A program made the position numbers and the translations under genes. This document shows, one piece after another, positions 63,228-64,000 of a stretch of DNA of 64,000 nucleotides. Every line of letters starts with the position of its first letter. Position 1 is the stretch's first letter. A model generated the notes under the pieces. That model did no database searches, was not told where the DNA came from, and was given only the letters and a program-made list of their open reading frames with translations. This DNA comes from Locusta migratoria (lineage: Eukaryota; Arthropoda; Insecta; Orthoptera; Acrididae): positions 287,985,747 to 288,049,746 of the forward strand of contig CM048745.1 in the NCBI GenBank assembly GCA_026315105.1. The letters run 5' to 3'.

Positions 63228-64000
63228 ACGAACAGACCTGACCTTATTAACGATGTCTGTGTCTTGAGGAATTAGTGATCATGATATTGTCATAGCGTCG
63301 ATGGTGACCAAATTTCATAAACCAATCAAGACGGCTAGGAGCGTGTTTTTGTCGGGAAAAGCCGATAAGCAAATGTTAGAATCGCACTTAGAAAACGAAT
63401 GGGCATTGTTTAATTCCGAGACTGTGGATGTAGAGGAATTATGCACTAAATTTAAGTGCACTGTAAATAAAGGGTTAGCGAAAAATGTGCCAGTAAAGAT
63501 GATTAAGCATGGAAAAGATCCACCGTGGTATAATAATAATGTTAGAAAGCTGATGAGAAAGCAAAGACTGTTGCACTCTCGATTCAAAAAAGAACACGCA
63601 AATGATGACAGGCAGAAGTTAGTAGAGATTCGTGCGTCTATAAAAAGATCGATGCGCGAAGAATACAATAATTATCACAGCCATACCTTCTTTCCGAGAA
63701 CCCGAAAAAATTCTGGTCCTATGTAAAATCGATAAGCGGGTCAAAGCCCACTGTCCAGTCACTCGTTGATCATTCCGGGGAAGTAATAGAAGAAAGCAAA
63801 CGGAAAGCTGAAGTTCTAAATTTAACCTTTAAGGAATCTTCACTCAGGAGGACCGCACAAACGTACCATCATTTGATCAACGTACTAATTCCAAAATGGG
63901 GGACATAGTAATAGGTATTTCCGGTGTAGAGAAGCAGCTGAGAGAGCTAAATACGAAAAAGTCTGCTGGTCCGGCTGGAATACCAGTTCGGTTTTACAAA
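63228..64000 (+). mobile_element. Jockey/CR1-like LINE, end of endonuclease to RT start, runs off window
   Basis: It begins with RPDLINDVCV and ISDHDIVIAS (final SDH of an APE endonuclease). A 141-codon frame (63301-63726) follows: KTARSVFLSGKADKQMLESH, VDVEELCTKFKCTVNKGL and KDPPWYNNNVRKLMRKQR. After frameshifts come GSKPTVQSLVDHSGEVIEE and ELNTKKSAGPAGIPVRFYK (RT motif 0/1). It is cut by the window end. It is inserted in, or recombined with, the RTE fragment. Confidence 0.8.

Overview
This 64 kb window is eukaryotic nuclear DNA made almost entirely of transposable elements. The best guess for the source is an orthopteran insect, of the large-genome grasshopper/locust kind. The grounds are about two dozen copies of a tRNA-headed SINE (head motif ggccgcggtggccgag, B-box ggttcgaatcc), abundant Tc1/mariner relics, CFDP2-type RTE LINEs, jockey/CR1-like LINEs with ATGTAGATG tails, Penelope-like elements with GIY-YIG endonuclease, and TA-flanked foldback elements. 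The species is inferred, not proven. I found no convincing host exon, no rRNA and no tRNA gene I would call functional. Every long open frame that makes sense is transposon protein, usually with stops and frameshifts.

Layout. 0-9 kb: a DDE transposase relic, a jockey-like tail, a possible 1.75 kb TIR element filled with younger repeats, an RTE copy split by a 790 bp chimeric insertion with a 12 bp target-site duplication (TSD), a second jockey-like tail, a mariner relic and a 580 bp palindromic foldback. 9-12 kb: a Penelope-like element with inverted ~320 bp terminal repeats and a nested MITE, then a head-to-head tRNA-like foldback. 12-19 kb: a decayed RTE copy, Tc1 relics, a PIF/Harbinger-like first exon, and a nearly intact RTE (15035-16840, one premature stop). 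19-24 kb: a transposase/RT chimeric ORF, a jockey-like copy cut by a TA-flanked foldback, and a cluster of SINEs, one nested in another. 25-28 kb: AT-rich DNA with a 286 bp duplication and five divergent ~165 bp tandem units. 28-35 kb: SINEs, a DDE relic, a full-length dead Tc1, a jockey fragment and an I-clade LINE with RNase H. 35-45 kb: foldback plus SINE, a second Penelope-like element, a palindromic tRNA-like pair, a second full-length Tc1 with a nested SINE, and a hAT element with perfect 8 bp TSD. 45-52 kb: a 700 bp foldback, a jockey-like ORF with a mutated active site, a Tx1/L1-clade LINE split in two, a third palindromic tRNA-like pair and a CpG-rich block. 52-64 kb: a 3.1 kb hAT carrying four nested insertions, Helitron-like elements, SINEs, and an RTE endonuclease fragment interrupted by a jockey-like element that runs off the end.

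The elements act as autonomous/non-autonomous partners rather than as a pathway: LINEs can mobilise SINEs, and Tc1 or hAT transposases can mobilise MITEs and foldbacks. The most unusual recurring signal is a set of independent loci in which two tRNA-like units lie head-to-head as long palindromes (10.85-11.16, 37.58-37.93, 50.80-51.44 and 53.65-53.96 kb). At least one is flanked by a TSD, so it moved as a unit. Four GC-rich, apparently non-repetitive islands (4.63, 22.66, 42.0 and 51.8 kb) are the only candidates for host regulatory DNA.
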